Shown here in pieces: positions 16,940 to 24,844 of a DNA stretch of 64,000 bases. The stretch's first letter is position 1. Every line of letters begins with the position of its first letter. Both the position numbers and the translations under genes were made by a program. Source of the DNA: Mesorhizobium sp. M1B.F.Ca.ET.045.04.1.1 (GTDB lineage Bacteria; Pseudomonadota; Alphaproteobacteria; Rhizobiales; Rhizobiaceae); contig NZ_CP034448.1 of NCBI RefSeq assembly GCF_003952465.1, positions 868,001 to 932,000 on the forward strand, written 5' to 3'. Under the pieces are notes generated by a model. The model was given only the letters and a program-made list of their open reading frames with translations. It was not told the DNA's origin and did no database searches.

Positions 16940-17263
16940 TCACCCCAACAACGTCCTTGCCCTCTTCTTGCCGCCCAGCTTGCGCCAGCTGTTGAAGCGG
17001 TGGGTGGCGGCGGCGAAGGAGATCTTCATCTGCTGGGCGACCGTATAGCGCGACTTGCCCTCGTCGAACATGCGGTAGCAGCACTCGACGCCCTCACCGG
17101 TCAGCTTGCCGTCCGGCGTCTTGTTGTGCGGATTGGCCGGATCGAATTTCTCGGCCTGCTGCTCGACCAGGCCCTTGAGGCGCTGCAGGTCGGCCTCGAT
17201 GCCGGCGATGAGATCGAGAACGGGCTTCACGTCGAACGAATGCGGGGGCTTCTTTTCCGTCAT
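16940..17263 (-). CDS. Conserved hypothetical protein with a helix-turn-helix-like C-terminus
   Basis: Protein of 107 residues that I do not recognise by name. The N-terminal half is helical and charged (PVLDLIAGIEADLQRLKGLVEQQ). The middle segment, ECCYRMFDEGKSRYTVAQQM, followed by FAAATHRFNSWRKLGGKKRAR, resembles a helix-turn-helix ending in a strongly basic tail, so DNA binding is conceivable. The ATG at 17263 has AAGGA 8 bases upstream and is preferred over ATGs 16 and 12 codons earlier. It is divergent from mbfA, with the Irr-type element between them, so it may share iron-dependent control. Function unknown. Confidence 0.65.
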   Translation of the reverse strand: MTEKKPPHSFDVKPVLDLIAGIEADLQRLKGLVEQQAEKFDPANPHNKTPDGKLTGEGVECCYRMFDEGKSRYTVAQQMKISFAAATHRFNSWRKLGGKKRARTLLG

Positions 17264-17394
17264 GCCTTGTTTCCTTGGATTTGGGCTGATGCGCTTCATA
17301 TAGGTGAACATTCGGCAATAATGAAGGGTGCGTCGCCGGACCGACGAATTCCGTGCGCCCGACGACGTCCGTGATTGACCCTCGCCTTACGAGT

Positions 17395-17423
17395 CCCTAG
17401 TTTAGAACTATTCTAAACTAGGG
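17395..17423. promoter_or_regulatory. Irr-type iron control element (ICE), perfect 13-3-13 inverted repeat
   Basis: CCCTAGTTTAGAA, spacer CTA, then the exact complement TTCTAAACTAGGG. The core TTTAGAA-N3-TTCTAAA is the iron control element bound by Irr in Rhizobiales. It ends 10 bases before the mbfA start codon, so bound Irr would cover the ribosome-site and transcription-start region and repress mbfA when iron is scarce. Confidence 0.88.
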
Positions 17424-17433
17424 TGATTTCCTC

Positions 17434-18417
17434 ATGCTTTCCCGTGTTTTCGGCTTCGGCCGCCGCTCCTTCGATTCGCTGTCGGAGCAGGAGATCCTGG
17501 CGCTGGCGATCTCTTCCGAAGAGGACGATGGACGCATCTACCGCGCCTATGCCGACGGGCTGGCGCAAGATTTTCCGCAATCGGCCAAGGTGTTCGAGGC
17601 GATCGCCGAGGAGGAAGACGGCCATCGCGATTCCCTCATCGAGCTCCACCGCAAGCGCTTCGGCGAGCGCATCCCGCTGATCCGGCGCGAGCATGTGAAG
17701 GGCTATTACGAGCGCAAGCCGGACTGGCTGGTGCGGCCACTCGGCATCGAGCATGTGCGCCGCCAGGCCGAGGACATGGAGCGGCAGGCCTACCGCTTCT
17801 ATGTCGAGGCGGCCAAGCGCACCACCGATGCTTCGACCCGAAAACTGCTCGACGAACTGGCCTCGGCCGAGCTCGGCCATGAGAATTCCGCGCATGAACT
17901 GGAGCAGGAGCACGTGCCGGGCGCGGTGAAGGTGGAGGAAGCGAGCGCCGAGCAGCGCCAGTTCATCCTCACCTATGTGCAGCCGGGGCTGGCCGGGCTG
18001 ATGGACGGCTCGGTGTCGACGCTGGCGCCGATCTTCGCCGCGGCGTTTGCCACACACCAGACGTTCCAGACCTTCCTCGTCGGCCTCGCCGCCTCTATCG
18101 GCGCCGGCATCTCGATGGGTTTCACCGAAGTGGCCTCCGACGACGGCAAGCTGTCGGGACGCGGCTCGCCGGTGAAGCGCGGTCTGACGGTCGGCATCAT
18201 GACGACGCTGGGCGGGCTCGGCCACGCGCTGCCCTACCTCATCCCCTATTTCTGGACGGCAACGATCGTCGCCGCGATCGTGGTGTTCTTCGAGCTGTGG
18301 GCGATCGCCTTCATCCAGAACCGCTACATGCAGACGCCTTTCTGGCGCGCCGCCTTCCAGGTGGTGCTGGGCGGCGCGCTGGTGTTTGCGGCGGGCGTGC
18401 TGATCGGGAATGCGTAA
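17434..18417 (+). CDS. mbfA: MbfA, membrane-bound ferritin (rubrerythrin-like domain plus VIT1 domain)
   Basis: Inner-membrane iron exporter/detoxifier of 327 residues. The N-terminal half (about 15-165) is a ferritin-like diiron domain, with ExxH pairs in AEEEDGHRDSL (Glu61/His64) and ASAELGHENSAHE. The C-terminal half (about 170-325) is a CCC1/VIT1-type domain with four to five helices (PGLAGLMDGSVSTLAPIF, GISMGFTEVASDDGK). This fusion is the MbfA family, which in Bradyrhizobium and Agrobacterium exports iron and protects against iron and peroxide stress and is repressed by Irr. The perfect ICE immediately upstream supports the same control here. Third-position GC and length are ordinary. 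Alone in its operon. Confidence 0.93.
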   Translation: MLSRVFGFGRRSFDSLSEQEILALAISSEEDDGRIYRAYADGLAQDFPQSAKVFEAIAEEEDGHRDSLIELHRKRFGERIPLIRREHVKGYYERKPDWLVRPLGIEHVRRQAEDMERQAYRFYVEAAKRTTDASTRKLLDELASAELGHENSAHELEQEHVPGAVKVEEASAEQRQFILTYVQPGLAGLMDGSVSTLAPIFAAAFATHQTFQTFLVGLAASIGAGISMGFTEVASDDGKLSGRGSPVKRGLTVGIMTTLGGLGHALPYLIPYFWTATIVAAIVVFFELWAIAFIQNRYMQTPFWRAAFQVVLGGALVFAAGVLIGNA

Positions 18418-18428
18418 CTGGGAAGGTT

Positions 18429-18563
18429 CGCGCTGCCCCTCATCCGCCTGCCGGCACCTTCTCCCCGTGAAAAACGGGGAGAAGGGATAAGCTCCAGCGC
18501 TGGCGATCCCCTCTCCCCGTTTTTCACGGGGAGAGGGTAAGGGTGAGGGGCAGCGCCGAGCTC
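18429..18563. repeat. Type A intergenic repeat, compact copy
   Basis: Left arm CGCTGCCCCTCATCCGCCTG with hairpin CTCCCCGT-GAAAA-ACGGGGAG, shortened core AGCGCTGGCGAT, then inverted right arm with CTCCCCGTTTTTCACGGGGA ending GAGGGGCAGCGCCGAG. It lies between the convergent mbfA and monooxygenase genes, so it may end both transcripts. Confidence 0.8.
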
Positions 18564-18574
18564 GGCGATTTCAC

Positions 18575-18919
18575 TCACCCGTTCACCGCCCGGCTGTCCT
18601 GTGGCGCCTCAGCCCTTTCGTTGAGCCCATAGTCGCGCACGACATGGGCGATGCGCAGACGATAGCCGGCAAAAATTCCGCCGCGTCCCGCCTTTTGCGC
18701 CTGGCGATGCTCCTCCGTGTTGCGCCAGAACTTCACCGCTTCCTCGTCGCGCCAGAACGACAGCGAGAGCACGCGCTTCGGGTCGGTCAGGCTCTGGAAA
18801 CGCTCGACCGAGATGAAGCCGTCGATGCTCTCGAGCAGGGGCCTGAGCTCCGCGGCGATGCCGAGATAGGCATCGCGTTTTCCCTCGGCCGGCTCCACCT
18901 CGAAGATGACAGCGATCAT
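18575..18919 (-). CDS. Antibiotic biosynthesis monooxygenase (ABM) domain protein
   Basis: Small protein of 114 residues with the dimeric ferredoxin-like ABM fold: MIAVIFEVEPAEGKRDAYLG at the N-terminus, FISVERFQSLTDPKRVLSLS in the middle and FWRDEEAVKFWRNTEEHRQA as the family F-W...H pattern. Members are cofactor-free quinone or polyketide oxygenases, haem-degrading enzymes, or simply stress proteins of unknown role. It follows the NIPSNAP-type gene with a gap of 27 bases, so the two form an operon divergent from an ArsR-type regulator. The reaction is unknown. Confidence 0.8.
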   Translation of the reverse strand: MIAVIFEVEPAEGKRDAYLGIAAELRPLLESIDGFISVERFQSLTDPKRVLSLSFWRDEEAVKFWRNTEEHRQAQKAGRGGIFAGYRLRIAHVVRDYGLNERAEAPQDSRAVNG

Positions 18920-18946
18920 GCCTCTATCCCTTCCCTGACAGTGACG

Positions 18947-19270
18947 TCAGTTTGAAAGACCTGTCGTGGGCCATGCGGTCCCGAAGACGCGATCCTCCTT
19001 GAGGATGAATTTCTCGCGCCGCGCGAACTCGTAGTTTGCCTTGCCGGCGGGGTCGGCGGCAAGCCGGGCGCGATAGGCTTCGTAGGCGGCGAGGTTCTCG
19101 ATGTTGTAGGCGGCGTAAGCCGTGGTCGCCGAACCCTCATGCGGCGCGAAATAGCCGATTAGGTCGGCGCCGCAGCGCGGAATGGCCTGGCCCCAGGCGC
19201 GCGCATATTGCTCGAAGGCAGCCTTGCCGAACGGGTCGATCTCGTAGCGGATGAAGCAGGTGATGGTCAT
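18947..19270 (-). CDS. NIPSNAP family protein
   Basis: Protein of 107 residues beginning MTITCFIRYEIDPFGKAAFE, with the NIPSNAP/ferredoxin-like alpha-beta repeat (CGADLIGYFAPHEGSATTAY, then YEAYRARLAADPAGKANYEF). The ATG at 19270 has AGGAG 9 bases upstream and is clearly better than the long in-frame extension, which would run into the regulator gene. It is the first gene of a two-gene operon with the ABM protein. Both products have the same fold and might form a heteromeric complex. The divergent ArsR gene suggests control by an inducer. Function unknown. Confidence 0.8.
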   Translation of the reverse strand: MTITCFIRYEIDPFGKAAFEQYARAWGQAIPRCGADLIGYFAPHEGSATTAYAAYNIENLAAYEAYRARLAADPAGKANYEFARREKFILKEDRVFGTAWPTTGLSN

Positions 19271-19308
19271 TCTCGGTCTCCTCGTCGGTTGGCTATTGGC
19301 GACGATGG

Positions 19309-19324
19309 TTCGACCGCGGTCGAA
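19309..19324. promoter_or_regulatory. 16-bp perfect palindrome in ArsR/NIPSNAP divergent promoter
   Basis: TTCGACCG followed by CGGTCGAA, a perfect palindrome 39 bases before the NIPSNAP start codon. It is a plausible ArsR-family operator for the divergent operon. Confidence 0.5.
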
Positions 19325-19350
19325 ACATCGCTTCACTCGGTGTGCTAGGC

Positions 19351-19399
19351 ATTCTCGTGTCAGGAGCGTTTGCCGCACTGCTTGAGCTGACCCGAGAAT
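19351..19399. promoter_or_regulatory. Spaced 12-base inverted repeat upstream of ArsR gene
   Basis: ATTCTCGTGTCA (19351-19362) and TGACCCGAGAAT (19388-19399) are inverted copies with one mismatch, 25 bases apart. The right copy ends 40 bases before the ArsR start codon. This could be a second operator or a hairpin in the leader. Confidence 0.4.
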
Positions 19400-19439
19400 A
19401 GTGCTTTCGTTGCGGGAATGCTTCGATGGAGATCGAACC

Positions 19440-20114
19440 ATGCGTGAAGGACCGGACATCGCCCGCATCGCCGGCCTGGTCGGCGATCCGGCCCGCGCCA
19501 ACATGCTCAACGCGCTGATGGGCGGCACGGCGCTGACCGCATCGGAACTGGCGCTGGAAGCCGGCGTGTCGCTCCCCACCGCTTCCTCGCATCTGTCGAA
19601 GCTGATGGATGGCGGGCTGCTGACGCTCGCGAGCCAGGGCCGGCACCGCTATTACGGCCTCGCCGGCCCGCAGGTGGCGGGCATGATCGAGGCGATCATC
19701 GGCGTCGCCGAGGCGGTCGGCCCGAAGCGGGTGCGGCCGGGACCGCGCGATGCTGCGATGCGCGTGGCCCGCGTTTGCTACGATCATCTCGCCGGCGAGC
19801 AGGCGGTGGCGATGCTCGACCGCCTGGTCGACAGAAAGCTGCTGCTGCGCGAAGAAAACGAGATCAGGCTCTCACCATCCGGCGTCTCGCATTTTTCCGC
19901 GCTCGGCATCGAGATCCATGCCAAGGCGCGCCGCCCGGTGTGCCGCGCCTGCCTCGACTGGAGCGTGCGGCGATCGCACTTGGCCGGCACGCTGGGCGCC
20001 GCCATCCTCGACAAGATCATCGCCGAGAAATGGGCGCGGCGCGAAAAGGACAGCCGCGCCGTGGTGTTCTCGCCGAAGGGCAAGCAGGCGTTCGAGAGGG
20101 TGTTTCTGGCGTAG
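19440..20114 (+). CDS. ArsR family transcriptional regulator
   Basis: Regulator of 224 residues with an N-terminal ArsR winged helix: IAGLVGDPARANMLNALMGG, then LTASELALEAGVSLPTASSH and LSKLMDGGLLTLASQGRHRY. The C-terminal 120 residues contain a YdfF-type extension with VCRACLDWSVRRSHLAGTLG, a conserved pattern in long ArsR proteins that usually does not bind metal at the classic site. The ATG at 19440 is preceded by TGGAG at 7 bases. It is divergent from the NIPSNAP-ABM operon, with two candidate dyads in the shared promoter. The inducer is probably an organic compound rather than a metal, inferred from the neighbours. Confidence 0.85.
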   Translation: MREGPDIARIAGLVGDPARANMLNALMGGTALTASELALEAGVSLPTASSHLSKLMDGGLLTLASQGRHRYYGLAGPQVAGMIEAIIGVAEAVGPKRVRPGPRDAAMRVARVCYDHLAGEQAVAMLDRLVDRKLLLREENEIRLSPSGVSHFSALGIEIHAKARRPVCRACLDWSVRRSHLAGTLGAAILDKIIAEKWARREKDSRAVVFSPKGKQAFERVFLA

Positions 20115-20149
20115 GGCTGCGCCGCAATGATAACCACGCAATGTCGGCG

Positions 20150-20312
20150 TGAGGCGCCCCCCTCTGCCCTGCCGGGCATCTCCCCCTCAAGGGGGAGATC
20201 AGCTGTCACGCCGCTCTTCGCCAATAGCCAATGTTGCAGGAGAGTCGCCTGCGCCGAAGCTGCCAATCTCCCCCTTGAGGGGGAGATGTCCGGCAGGACA
20301 GAGGGGGGCGCT
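20150..20312. repeat. Type B intergenic repeat, complete element
   Basis: Left arm GCGCCCCCCTCTGCCCTGCC, hairpin CTCCCCCTCAAGGGGGAG, core CTTCGCCAATAGCCAATGTT then GCAGG (20217-20240), and inverted right arm ending GGACAGAGGGGGGCGC. It lies between the convergent ArsR and ligD genes. Confidence 0.85.
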
Positions 20313-20330
20313 GTCCCTCGGCATTGAAAA

Positions 20331-22853
20331 TTACCCCCGCTTCAACACCTTCCCCAGCTTGAAGAAATCCTTCCACGGATCGGCCTTCTTCAGCTCACTC
20401 AACGTCGTGTCGTCGCCGAGCGGGAAGGCGTTGGGCGCAAGACCCTTTTCAAGCTCCGGCCATGTCACCGGCATCGATACCGTCGCGCCCTTCTTGGCGC
20501 GCGACGAGTAGGGCGCCACCGTGGTCGAGCCGCGACCGTTGCGCAGATAGTCGACGAAGATCTTGCCCGTGCGCGCCTTCTTCGACAGCGTCGCCGTGTA
20601 GCGGTCGGGCGATGCCTGCTCCAGGGCGCGGGCGAAGTCATGAGCAAAATCCTTGACCTCGTCCCAGTCCGCCGACGCTTTAAGCGGCACCAGCACGTGA
20701 TAGCCCTTGCCGCCGGAGGTCTTGACCAGGTTCGGCAGCGACAGCTCGTCGAGCTGCTTATGGATGTCGAGCGCCGCCTTGCGCACAGCCTTCACATCGA
20801 CGCCTTCGTCAGGGTCGAGGTCGAAGATGATCTGGTCGGGCTTTTCCAGTTGGTCGATGGTGGAGCCCCAGATATGGGCCTCGACAACGCCGTACTGGAC
20901 GAGTGCCGCAAGCCCGTCGAAGTCCTTGATGAACAGGATCTCCTCGCCGTCGGTCGGATCCTTCATCCTGGCGATCTTGTCGCTCATGCCGGGCGAGGCA
21001 TGTTTCTGGAAGAAGCGCTGACCATGGATGCCGTCGGGCGCCCGCACCAGGCTCAGCGGCCGGTTGACGACGAATTGTTCCATGCGCGGCCAGACCAGGG
21101 CGTAGTGGTCGAGCAGATCCTGCTTGGACACCTTTTCGTCGGGCCACAAAAGCTTGTCGGGATGCGAGAGTTTTATCGAGGTCATCGCGGTTCCGGCCGA
21201 CGCCTTGGTTGCTACCTTGCCGCTGCTCGACTTTGTTTCGCTTCCGGCTTTGCCGTCGGCGTGTTTCGGCTTCTCCTGCACGACTTCCTCCGCCGGCTTG
21301 TCCTCGCGCAATCCCTGGAACGAGGCGTGGCGGATTATACGGTCGGATGTCCAGCTGCGAAACTCCACTTCGCCGACCAGCTCGGGCTTGACCCAGGTGA
21401 GGCCCTTGCCCTTCGGCACGGCCGCCGAGAACGGCGAGTCCTTCGCCTTCAGGCCGTCGAGCTTCTTCTTCAGATCCGTCATCACCTTGCCGGAAAAGCC
21501 GGTGCCGACACGGCCGGCATAATTGAGCTTGCCGCCCTCGAAATAACCGACCAAGAGCGAGCGCAGGCCGCGCCCGGTCTTGTCCGAGGGCAGATAGCCG
21601 CCGATGACGAATTCCTGGCGCAGCGTGCATTTCGACTTGATCCAGGTGAGGCCACGCCCGCTGCGGTACGGGGCGTCGGCGCGTTTCGAGACCACGCCTT
21701 CGAGGCCCATGCGGCAGACATGCTGCAGGATGATCTTGCCGGGCTCGGAAAAATGGTCGCTGAAGCGCAGCGCCGAGTTCTCCGGCTGCTCGCCGAGCAG
21801 TTCGGCCAAAGCCTGCTTGCGCTCGACCAGCGGCTCGCGGCGCAAATCCTCGCCGTCGAGCCGCATCAGATCGAAGACGTAGTAAATGAAGCGGCCGGTG
21901 CGGCGGGCCGAAAGGTCAGCCTGCAGCAGCGGAAAGGACGATATGCCGCTGTCGGCCAGCACGACGACCTCGCCGTCGATGACGGCGTCGCGGCATTTCA
22001 AGCCGGCAAGCGCCGCGGTGACCGGACCGTCGAATTTTTCCGTCCAGTCGAGGCCGGCGCGCGTCAGCAGCCTGACCTCGCTGCCGGCGATCTGCGCCTG
22101 CATGCGGTAGCCGTCGAATTTTACTTCATGCAGCCAATCGTCGCCTGAGGGCGCATTCTTTTCCAGTGTCGCCAACTGCGGCTCGATGAACTCCAGGCGC
22201 TTGGCGTGCCCGGCCTTAGCCTTGCGAGCGGCCGGTTTGTTGGAGTGCCAGACCTTCGGCTTCGCGCCCCTGGCCGCCTTGCCTTCGCCGACCTCCTCGA
22301 CGGTCAGGCCGGACTTCACCGATTGCGGCTGGTCCTTGAGGATGTCCTCGCCGGGACGGGCGGCGGCATCGTCGGACTTGATCAGCAGCCAGTTGTCGCG
22401 CTTTTCGCCGGGACGGGGTTTCAGCCTGACCAGATGCCAGCGCCCGTGCAGCTTGTAGCCCTCGAGCTCGAAATCGATATGGCCTTTCTTCATGCCTTCG
22501 GCCGGGTCGCCGTCCGGAATCCATCGGCCGTCGTCCCAGACGATGACCGAGCCGCCGCCATACTCGCCCTTCGGGATGGTTCCCTCGAAGGACGCGTAGT
22601 CGATCGGGTGGTCCTCGACATGCACGGCCAGCCGCTTTTCATGCGGATCGAGGCTTGGGCCGCGTGTCACCGCCCAGCTCCACAGCACGCCTTCGTGTTC
22701 CAGCCGAAAATCGTAGTGGAGGCGGGTAGCGGCGTGCTTCTGGATGACGTAGATGCCGCCCGCCTCGCTTTTCTTTCGCCGAGGCACCTTGCCGGCCGGC
22801 TCGGCGGTTTTGCGGAAATCGCGCTTGGCATGATATTGCTCGAGGCCGGCCAT
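20331..22853 (-). CDS. ligD: ATP-dependent DNA ligase D, three-domain form
   Basis: Bacterial non-homologous end-joining ligase of 840 residues in the order phosphoesterase, ligase, polymerase. The phosphoesterase domain (about 1-165) has RLHYDFRLEHEG and TIPKGEYGGG. The ligase domain (about 220-530) has the nucleotidyl lysine Lys245 in EVKFDGYR and the oligonucleotide-binding fold after RQEFVIGGYLPSDKTGRG. The polymerase/primase domain (about 555-840) has the catalytic DLDPDEG and the TSGGKGYHVLVPL segment. A low-complexity linker near residues 525-555 joins ligase to polymerase. The ATG at 22853 is preceded by AGGAGCAGGA. It follows ku by 12 bases, so the two are one operon, and an EcfG-type promoter lies in front of ku. 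It acts with Ku on double-strand breaks. Confidence 0.95.
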   Translation of the reverse strand: MAGLEQYHAKRDFRKTAEPAGKVPRRKKSEAGGIYVIQKHAATRLHYDFRLEHEGVLWSWAVTRGPSLDPHEKRLAVHVEDHPIDYASFEGTIPKGEYGGGSVIVWDDGRWIPDGDPAEGMKKGHIDFELEGYKLHGRWHLVRLKPRPGEKRDNWLLIKSDDAAARPGEDILKDQPQSVKSGLTVEEVGEGKAARGAKPKVWHSNKPAARKAKAGHAKRLEFIEPQLATLEKNAPSGDDWLHEVKFDGYRMQAQIAGSEVRLLTRAGLDWTEKFDGPVTAALAGLKCRDAVIDGEVVVLADSGISSFPLLQADLSARRTGRFIYYVFDLMRLDGEDLRREPLVERKQALAELLGEQPENSALRFSDHFSEPGKIILQHVCRMGLEGVVSKRADAPYRSGRGLTWIKSKCTLRQEFVIGGYLPSDKTGRGLRSLLVGYFEGGKLNYAGRVGTGFSGKVMTDLKKKLDGLKAKDSPFSAAVPKGKGLTWVKPELVGEVEFRSWTSDRIIRHASFQGLREDKPAEEVVQEKPKHADGKAGSETKSSSGKVATKASAGTAMTSIKLSHPDKLLWPDEKVSKQDLLDHYALVWPRMEQFVVNRPLSLVRAPDGIHGQRFFQKHASPGMSDKIARMKDPTDGEEILFIKDFDGLAALVQYGVVEAHIWGSTIDQLEKPDQIIFDLDPDEGVDVKAVRKAALDIHKQLDELSLPNLVKTSGGKGYHVLVPLKASADWDEVKDFAHDFARALEQASPDRYTATLSKKARTGKIFVDYLRNGRGSTTVAPYSSRAKKGATVSMPVTWPELEKGLAPNAFPLGDDTTLSELKKADPWKDFFKLGKVLKRG

Positions 22854-22865
22854 GGCATCCTGCTC

Positions 22866-23765
22866 CTATGCGGATTTGCGGCTTCTGTGTTGACGGTGAC
22901 TTCTATGCCGATTGTGACCGGGCGCGGCGGCCTTGGCTTTCGTCCGCCCCGGCGCTTTCGATGACGATTTGCCGGCTTTACCGCCGCCTTCCGCGCTCAG
23001 GCTCTTCTTCAGCGCGTCGAACAGGTTGACGACGTTGGACGGCTTCGGCGGCGCCTTGGCCTTGGGCGCCTTCTTGCCGGCCTTCTTGGCGCGGATCAGC
23101 TCGAGCAGCGCGTCCTCATAGCGGTCGTCGAATTTCGAGGCGTCGAACTTCGTCTTCTTGCTGTCGATGATGTGCTCCGCGAGGTCGATCATCTCGTCAT
23201 CGGTCTTGGCTGCCTTGATCTCGTCGAAGACCGTGCTTGGCCGGCGCACGGTGTCGTCGTAGCGCAGCGTCGTCATCACCATGCCCTTGCCGAGCGGCTC
23301 GATCACCACGGGGCGCTCTCGGTTGTAGAGCACGATGCGTGCGAGGCCGGCCATCTTCTTCGCCGCCATCGCATCGCGGATGACGGCGAAAGCCTCTTGT
23401 GACACCTCGTCCGCCGGCGAGACGTAATAAGGCGTGTCGAGATAGATCTGCTGGATCGAGGATTTCTCGACGAAGCCGTCGAGGCCCAGCGTGTGCGAGG
23501 ACTCGATCTCAACCGCCTCGATCTCGTCCTCCTCGACATGGACGAAGTCGCCGTCGCTGACCTCATAGCCCTTGATTTCATCGCCTTCCTCCAATGGCTT
23601 GCCGGTTTCGGCATCGACATAGATGCGTTTGACGGTGTTGCCGGTCTTGCGGTTGAGGATGCGGAAGGAAACCTTCTCGGCGTGGGTGACGACGTTGGTC
23701 AGCTCGATGGCGCAAGTGACCAGCGACAGTTTCAGATAACCCTTCCAGGCGGGGCGCGGTGCCAT
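22866..23765 (-). CDS. ku: Ku DNA end-binding protein
   Basis: Homodimeric DNA-end-binding protein of 299 residues that recruits LigD for end joining. The Ku core spans residues 1-250 (MAPRPAWKGYLKLSLVTCAI at the start, then KTGNTVKRIYVDAETGKPLE and YLDTPYYVSPADEVSQEAFA). The C-terminal tail is long and very basic (KKAPKAKAPPKPSNVV, then SKAPGRTKAKAAAPGHNRHR), as in Ku proteins whose tails promote threading on DNA and LigD stimulation. The ATG at 23765 has AGGAG at 8 bases. It is the first gene of the ku-ligD operon, with a GGAAC-N17-CGTT promoter about 120 bases upstream. Confidence 0.95.
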   Translation of the reverse strand: MAPRPAWKGYLKLSLVTCAIELTNVVTHAEKVSFRILNRKTGNTVKRIYVDAETGKPLEEGDEIKGYEVSDGDFVHVEEDEIEAVEIESSHTLGLDGFVEKSSIQQIYLDTPYYVSPADEVSQEAFAVIRDAMAAKKMAGLARIVLYNRERPVVIEPLGKGMVMTTLRYDDTVRRPSTVFDEIKAAKTDDEMIDLAEHIIDSKKTKFDASKFDDRYEDALLELIRAKKAGKKAPKAKAPPKPSNVVNLFDALKKSLSAEGGGKAGKSSSKAPGRTKAKAAAPGHNRHRSHRQHRSRKSA

Positions 23766-23882
23766 GGTGATCTCCTGCGCGATGCGATCCGAAGCGCGTT
23801 AGCCGTTGAATGCCGACCGCTTTCGTTCTGACGCAATCGCGAACGCAACGCTGCTACACTTTCGTCGTATCGCTCCGACCGC

Positions 23883-23908
23883 AACGGATAGGGGCTCGCC
23901 TGGGTTCC
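23883..23908 (-). promoter_or_regulatory. EcfG/RpoE2-type general stress promoter for ku-ligD
   Basis: On the minus strand: GGAAC (23908-23904), 17-base spacer, CGTT (23886-23883). This matches the rhizobial EcfG consensus GGAAC-N16/17-CGTT exactly. Transcription would start near 23876, giving a leader of about 110 bases before the ku ATG at 23765. It indicates that end joining is part of the general stress response. Confidence 0.75.
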
Positions 23909-23948
23909 GGCGGAGCCGGCAGGCCGGTCACACATGGTGCCGGATCTA

Positions 23949-24452
23949 TCACGCCGCCAGCAGGTTGATCCTGCTTTCCGCCATCTCGGTAAGCTTGCGG
24001 TCGGTCGCCTGCTCTTCCTTGAGGTTCTTGGCCAGAACATTGGCGCAGTCGCTGCGGCCGAGCTGCTTGGCCCAGGCGATCAGCGTGCCGTAGCGCGTCA
24101 TCTCGTAATGCTCGACCGCCTGCGCGGATGCGATCAGCGCGGCATCGAGAACCTCGCGGTCGTCGATATCGCCGCTCACCTCGTCGGCTTCCTCGAGGAT
24201 GCCGTCGATGGCGGGGCAGCTGACGGCCTTGGCCTTGACGCCATTGAGCTCGAACACCTGCTCGACGCGATCGATATGGCCCTTGGTCTGCTCGAGGTGC
24301 TTTTCGAAGCCGGCCTTCAGCTGCGGATCGGTCGCCTCGCCGATCATCTTCGGCAGCGTCCGCTCGATCTTTTTCTCGGCATAATAGATGTCGCGCAGCA
24401 TATGGATGAAGAGGTCGTCCAGCGTCTTGATGTCTTTCGAAAAGAAACCCAT
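23949..24452 (-). CDS. DUF892 ferritin-like protein (YciE/YciF type)
   Basis: Four-helix ferritin-like protein of 167 residues of the DUF892 family. Family segments: TLDDLFIHMLRDIYYAEKKI at the start, FEKHLEQTKGHIDRVEQVFE in the middle, and AQAVEHYEMTRYGTLIAWAK near the end, with the Glu and His residues that would bind a diiron site. YciE/YciF proteins are stress-induced in enterobacteria, but their chemistry is not established. The ATG at 24452 follows GGAAGG; a much longer in-frame extension upstream is antisense-like and lacks family support. A perfect EcfG-type promoter lies 88 bases upstream. The ku-ligD operon follows on the same strand. Confidence 0.88.
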   Translation of the reverse strand: MGFFSKDIKTLDDLFIHMLRDIYYAEKKIERTLPKMIGEATDPQLKAGFEKHLEQTKGHIDRVEQVFELNGVKAKAVSCPAIDGILEEADEVSGDIDDREVLDAALIASAQAVEHYEMTRYGTLIAWAKQLGRSDCANVLAKNLKEEQATDRKLTEMAESRINLLAA

Positions 24453-24539
24453 GGCTGTTGCCTTCCATGCTTGTTCCGGGTTGGGGAATTCAATCGGCGG
24501 CGCGGCCGCCTTCGTCGGAGCCGCGGGCTTGAAGGAATC

Positions 24540-24564
24540 AACGTGTCCCTTCCGGGCCGGTTCC
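24540..24564 (-). promoter_or_regulatory. EcfG/RpoE2-type general stress promoter for the DUF892 gene
   Basis: On the minus strand: GGAAC (24564-24560), 16-base spacer, CGTT (24543-24540), an exact match to the EcfG consensus. Transcription would start near 24533, about 80 bases before the ATG at 24452. The rest of the 392-base gap holds no other feature that I can name. Confidence 0.78.
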
Positions 24565-24844
24565 TGACCTTTTCCGGACGCGCAATGAAATTTCCGCGCC
24601 GGCCGAACGTGAAACAGAAGCGCGTCCAAGCGACATCGAGACGAAACATATGTGATGCAAAAGTCACACGGCCCGAAATCACGACAAGGGGCATCGAAAG
24701 ACCGCGAATCAGCCGCATTCCGGCCACGATGCAACGGGTTTCGGACCAGAAATTAACATCGCGTTCACCGACTATTCACGCCTCGACGCTATGCTCTCGG
24801 ACAATTCGGAAGGGACATCCGAAAACGGGACAGGGACAGGTAAA

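Noticed and set aside
20640..22148. Open frame of 502 codons on the plus strand
   Set aside because: Antisense shadow of ligD, which has all three catalytic domains intact.
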